Source: Desulfovibrionales bacterium GWA2_65_9
GTDB lineage: Bacteria; Desulfobacterota; Desulfovibrionia; Desulfovibrionales; Desulfovibrionaceae
Assembly (NCBI GenBank): GCA_001799475.1
Contig: MGTN01000019.1
Location: forward strand, 1 to 8,490
DNA length: 8,490 nt
Direction of reading: 5' to 3'
The position numbers and the translations under genes were made by a program. Numbering within the stretch: the stretch's first letter is position 1; the number at the start of each line of letters is the position of its first letter. Under the pieces are notes generated by a model, which did no database searches, was not told the origin of the DNA, and was given only the letters and a program-made list of their open reading frames with translations. Of this stretch, positions 5,722 to 8,490 are shown in pieces.

Positions 5722-7947
5722 ATGCTAGTACCGTTTGCACCGACACGCCTCACCACCAAGGCCGGTAACCTTGAGATCATCATGGAGACCGGCAAGATGG
5801 CCAAGCAGGCCAGCGGCTCGGTCTGGGTCCAGTCCGGCGGCACCGTGGTGCACGTCACGGCCGTGAACCAGCACCTGGAGGTCGACCGCGGCTTCTTCCC
5901 GCTGACCGTCAACTACCAGGAGATGTCCTACGCCGCAGGCCGCATCCCCGGCAGCTACTTCCGTCGCGAGATCGGCCGCCCCAGCGAGCGCGAGACCCTG
6001 GTCTCCCGCCTGATCGACCGGCCCATCCGCCCGATGTTCAAGAAGGGCTTCCGCGACGAGGTCCAGATCATCGCCACGGTGCTCTCCGCCGACGACACCA
6101 TCAACCCGGACGTGCTGGCCATCACCGGCGCCTCCTGCGCCCTGCACCTCTCGCACATGCCCTTTGAAGGCCCCATCGCCGGTGCCCGCGTGGGCTACGT
6201 GAACGGCGAGTTCGTGCTCTTTCCGAGCTACAAGCAGATCACCAACGAAAGCACGCTGAACCTCATCTTCGCCGCCACCCGCGATGCCATCGTCATGGTC
6301 GAGGGCGGAGCCGAGTTCGTCAGCGAAGAGCTGGTGGTCGACGCCCTGGAATGGGCCCACAAGCAGCTCACCCCGGTGTTCGACATCCAGGACGAACTGC
6401 GCAAGCTCGTCGGCAAGCCCAAGCTTGAAGTGGTGGCCCCGGTCATCGACGAGGCCGTGCAGGCCGTTGTCGAGGAGATCGCCACCCCGGGCCTCAAGGC
6501 CGCCTTCGCCATGACCGAGAAGGGACCGCGCCGGGAGGCCAAGTCTGCGGCCAAGGCCCTGGCCATGGACGCCGTGGCCGCCAAGTTCCCGGACGACTCC
6601 GAGGCCCTGCGCCAGGCCGGGACTGTGGTCGGCACCCTGGAGAAGAAGATCGTGCGCGAGCGCGTGCGCTCCGAGAAGATCCGCATCGACGGCCGCGACC
6701 TGACCACTGTGCGCCCCCTGTCCATCGAGGCCGGCACCCTGCCCATGACCCACGGCTCGGCCCTGTTCACCCGTGGCGAGACCACGTCCCTGGCCGTTGT
6801 CACGCTCGGCAGCTCGCGCGACGAGCAGCGCATCGAGACCCTCGTCGGCGAGGACACCAAGCGCTTCATGCTGCACTACAACTTCCCGCCCTACTGCGTG
6901 GGCGAAGTGCGCATCCTGCGCGGCCCCAGCCGCCGCGACATCGGCCACGGCGCCCTGGCCGAACGCTCCATGCTCCCGGTCCTGCCGAACCCCGACGACT
7001 TCCCCTTCACCCTGCGCGTGGTCAGTGAGGTCATGGACTCCAACGGTTCCTCCTCCATGGCCACCATCTGCGGCGCCAGCCTCGCGCTCATGGACGCGGG
7101 CGTGCCCATCAAGGAGCCCGTGGCCGGTATCGCCATGGGCCTGATGAAGGAAGGCGACGAGTACATCGTGCTGACCGACATCCTCGGTGACGAAGACGCC
7201 CTCGGCGACATGGACTTCAAGGTGGCCGGCAGCGCCCGTGGCATCACCGGCATCCAGATGGACATCAAGATCATGAGCGGCATCCCCTACGACGTGCTGC
7301 GCCGCGCCCTGGCCCAGAGCCGCGACGCCCGCCAGCACATCCTGGAGCACATGGCCATGTGCCTGGCCGCGCCCCGGCCGCAGCTCTCCGAGCTGGCCCC
7401 GCAGATGGAGGTCGTGTTCATCAATCCTGAGAAGATCCGCAGCGTCATCGGACCCGGCGGCAAGAACATCAAGGCCATCACCGCCGAGACCGGAGCTTCC
7501 ATCGACATCGAGGATTCCGGCAAGGTGGCCATCTTCGCCCCGACCAGCGAGAGCCTGAAGAAGGCCAAGGCCATGGTGCAATACTACGACCAGACCCCGG
7601 AGCCGGGCCGCAACTACCTGGGCACTGTGCGCAAGATCCTGGAAGTGGGCGCCCTGGTGGAGATCCTGCCCGGAGCCGAGGGCATGCTGCACGTGTCCCA
7701 GCTGGACATTGAGCGCATCGAGAACGTCACCGACATCCTGCAGCTGGGCCAGGAGGTCTGGGTCAAGGTCATCGAGCTCGAGGCCAATGGCCGCATCCGC
7801 CTCTCGCGCAAGGCCTGGCAGATGGAGCAGAATGGCGAGACCATCAACATCGACGACTTCCGCCGCCCGCCTGCGCGCGAAGGCGACCGTGGTGGCGACC
7901 GCGGCCGTGGCGGCGACCGTGACCGCGGCCGTGGCCCGCGCCGTTAG
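5722..7947 (+). CDS. pnp: Polyribonucleotide nucleotidyltransferase (PNPase)
   Basis: Trimeric phosphorolytic 3'-to-5' exoribonuclease that releases nucleoside diphosphates and can also add tails. The 741 residues show the full domain order. The first RNase PH core includes YFRRE (79-83) and GRPSERETL; a helical linker follows; the second core (about 323-545) carries the catalytic segment GDEDALGDMDFK with D492, D498 and K500, matching E. coli D486, D492 and K494. A KH domain has the GPGG loop at 577-580, and an S1 domain spans about 629-697. The protein ends in an Arg/Gly/Asp-rich tail (719-741) with three GDR triplets, longer and more repetitive than in many homologues. Start ATG 5722 has AAGGAG five bases upstream. 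It is the last gene of the operon before the terminator at 7964. A hairpin in its leader suggests post-transcriptional control. Confidence 0.98.
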   Translation: MLVPFAPTRLTTKAGNLEIIMETGKMAKQASGSVWVQSGGTVVHVTAVNQHLEVDRGFFPLTVNYQEMSYAAGRIPGSYFRREIGRPSERETLVSRLIDRPIRPMFKKGFRDEVQIIATVLSADDTINPDVLAITGASCALHLSHMPFEGPIAGARVGYVNGEFVLFPSYKQITNESTLNLIFAATRDAIVMVEGGAEFVSEELVVDALEWAHKQLTPVFDIQDELRKLVGKPKLEVVAPVIDEAVQAVVEEIATPGLKAAFAMTEKGPRREAKSAAKALAMDAVAAKFPDDSEALRQAGTVVGTLEKKIVRERVRSEKIRIDGRDLTTVRPLSIEAGTLPMTHGSALFTRGETTSLAVVTLGSSRDEQRIETLVGEDTKRFMLHYNFPPYCVGEVRILRGPSRRDIGHGALAERSMLPVLPNPDDFPFTLRVVSEVMDSNGSSSMATICGASLALMDAGVPIKEPVAGIAMGLMKEGDEYIVLTDILGDEDALGDMDFKVAGSARGITGIQMDIKIMSGIPYDVLRRALAQSRDARQHILEHMAMCLAAPRPQLSELAPQMEVVFINPEKIRSVIGPGGKNIKAITAETGASIDIEDSGKVAIFAPTSESLKKAKAMVQYYDQTPEPGRNYLGTVRKILEVGALVEILPGAEGMLHVSQLDIERIENVTDILQLGQEVWVKVIELEANGRIRLSRKAWQMEQNGETINIDDFRRPPAREGDRGGDRGRGGDRDRGRGPRR
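7882..7938 (+). repeat. GDR/RG-rich repeats encoding the PNPase tail
   Basis: Imperfect GGCGACCGT/C units encode GDR at residues 721-723, 725-727 and 731-733, with RGRG between and after them. The tail lies beyond the S1 domain and is probably disordered and RNA-binding. The repeated DNA suggests growth by slippage. Confidence 0.75.
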
Positions 7948-7963
7948 AGAGCACGACTGAACG

Positions 7964-8018
7964 GGGCTGCCCTGAGCGTCCACTGGCCTAAGGCCGGACG
8001 CTTGGGGCAGCCCTTTTT
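7964..8018 (+). terminator. Strong intrinsic terminator after pnp
   Basis: Bases 7964-7981 pair with 7996-8013 over 18 positions (two G-U wobbles), beginning GGGCTGCCC and ending GGGCAGCCC. The loop region adds a four-pair GGCC-TAA-GGCC stem at its tip. Five T residues follow (8014-8018), then GTTTGG. It starts 16 bases after the pnp stop and ends the operon. The stem is unusually long for an intrinsic terminator. Confidence 0.95.
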
Positions 8019-8019
8019 G

Positions 8020-8055
8020 TTTGGCCTTGGTCGATTGTTTGGTCTTAGTCGATGC
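8020..8055 (+). repeat. Imperfect 18-base tandem repeat
   Basis: Units at 8020-8037 and 8038-8055 both begin TTTGG and share the core GTCGAT, matching at 14 of 18 positions. The repeat lies directly after the terminator T tract, outside any recognised gene. Its role is unknown. Confidence 0.55.
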
Positions 8056-8273
8056 GGGGCGAGTGTCGCGTCCTCGAAGAAAGTGTCCGCTCTTGTTGCC
8101 TGCACGTGCCCAAAATTCTCGTAACACTTGGCCGGACAGGGACGCAAAGCACCTGGATTGGAACCCGAAGGTTTTCACCGGACAGCAGCAATGATCAATT
8201 GGCCTGTGCTGCGGCGCTTCCTACGGAGTCAACATCGTCGGTGCGCAGGTAAACCCATTGCGCGGGCACGGCA
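8056..8273. other. Intergenic region with no recognised gene
   Basis: The 326 bases between pnp and the minus-strand gene hold the terminator, the tandem repeat and this stretch, which is less GC-rich than its surroundings. Short open frames on both strands match no family I recognise and lack good ribosome-binding sites. Bases 8141-8150 read GACGCAAAGC, the signature segment of GEMM-I (cyclic di-GMP) riboswitches, with CCTGG and CCGG segments downstream that could pair, but the canonical 5' strand is missing. CAAT/ATTG around GATCA near 8188-8200 is a small inverted repeat. No T-tract terminator for the minus-strand gene is evident. Confidence 0.5.
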
Positions 8274-8490
8274 CTAGCTGCCGGGCTTCTCCAGGGTGAC
8301 GCCCACGGCAAAGCCCTTGATGTCCCAGGGCAGGCGCTGCCGGGCCTGCTTCAGGGCGAAGGCCTCCACCTCGTTGTGCCAGACGGCGAAGTCGCGCACC
8401 AGCTGGCTCGCCAGCGGGGTCAGCTCGTAGCCCTTGCGGCCGCTGGCCTTGGCCAGAAGCGGCTCGCCCAGGGCCTGTTCGGTGCGCTTG
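8274..8490 (-). CDS. C-terminal part of a small winged-helix regulator, ModE/LysR-like
   Basis: The minus strand is open from the right edge of the window to a TAG at 8274-8276, giving 72 codons including the stop; the N-terminus lies outside. The segment ALGEPLLAKASGRKGYELTPLASQLV (split as ALGEPLLAKASG and RKGYELTPLASQLV) matches the wing and following helix of LysR/ModE-type HTH domains, where the usual pattern is LG.pLl...G..G..LTp.g..l. After it come a helix rich in Glu, Ala and Gln and a short tail ending LEKPGS. There is no room for a LysR effector domain or ModE molybdate-binding domains after the HTH, so this is probably a stand-alone HTH protein of about 110-130 residues. Its target and ligand are unknown. 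It is convergent with pnp and is probably a separate unit. ModE-like is the favoured family, but the helix-turn-helix itself is not visible. Confidence 0.65.
   Translation of the reverse strand, partial: KRTEQALGEPLLAKASGRKGYELTPLASQLVRDFAVWHNEVEAFALKQARQRLPWDIKGFAVGVTLEKPGS

Noticed and set aside
8152..8176. tRNA T-arm-like sequence on the minus strand (GGGTTCCAATCC), possible attachment-site remnant
   Set aside because: The flanking bases do not form the five-pair T stem, no acceptor stem or other arms are present, and no integrase is in the window.
5725..8178. Minus-strand open frame of 817 codons opposite pnp
   Set aside because: It is longer than pnp itself, but it is a by-product of the GC-rich codon bias of pnp. 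It is rich in His, Gly, Ala, Val and Leu, with no recognisable domain or convincing ribosome-binding site, and it crosses the pnp terminator.
8052..8252. Plus-strand open frame of 66 codons after pnp
   Set aside because: No ribosome-binding site, no recognisable family, and atypical composition; it begins inside the tandem repeat.

Overview
The window is a GC-rich stretch of a bacterial chromosome carrying a translation and RNA-metabolism operon, read left to right. Gene order is infB (5' end outside the window), a DUF503/YlxP-like gene, rbfA, a DHH-family nanoRNase/pAp phosphatase gene (nrnA-like), truB, rpsO and pnp. A strong intrinsic terminator follows pnp. This order, the third-position G/C bias and the wording of the proteins point to a deltaproteobacterial sulfate reducer of the Desulfovibrio group. 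That assignment is inference from recalled family patterns, not a search result.

Layout: infB (1-2552), a 30-base gap, DUF503 (2583-2888), rbfA (2889-3233) starting directly after the DUF503 stop, nrnA (3205-4173) overlapping the end of rbfA, and truB (4177-5130) three bases after the nrnA stop. A 65-base leader with two small hairpins precedes rpsO (5196-5465). A 256-base spacer with several hairpins but no T-tract terminator precedes pnp (5722-7947). The terminator lies at 7964-8018. About 260 bases of lower-GC sequence follow with no convincing gene. The window ends in the C-terminal part of a small winged-helix regulator (ModE/LysR-like) on the minus strand (8274-8490).

The genes fit together. 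IF-2 starts translation, RbfA matures the 30S subunit, S15 is a primary 16S rRNA binder, and TruB makes tRNA psi55. PNPase degrades RNA from the 3' end, and the DHH enzyme probably finishes off the short oligonucleotides. DUF503 is a conserved companion of unknown function. Tight spacing and overlaps from DUF503 through truB suggest one transcript with coupled translation. The RNA structures before rpsO and before pnp sit where many bacteria place S15 and PNPase autoregulation.

I do not see an exotic new system here. The items most worth a second look are the rpsO and pnp leader structures, a riboswitch-like fragment after the pnp terminator (weak), a codon-usage island inside truB, and an arginine/glycine-rich PNPase tail.
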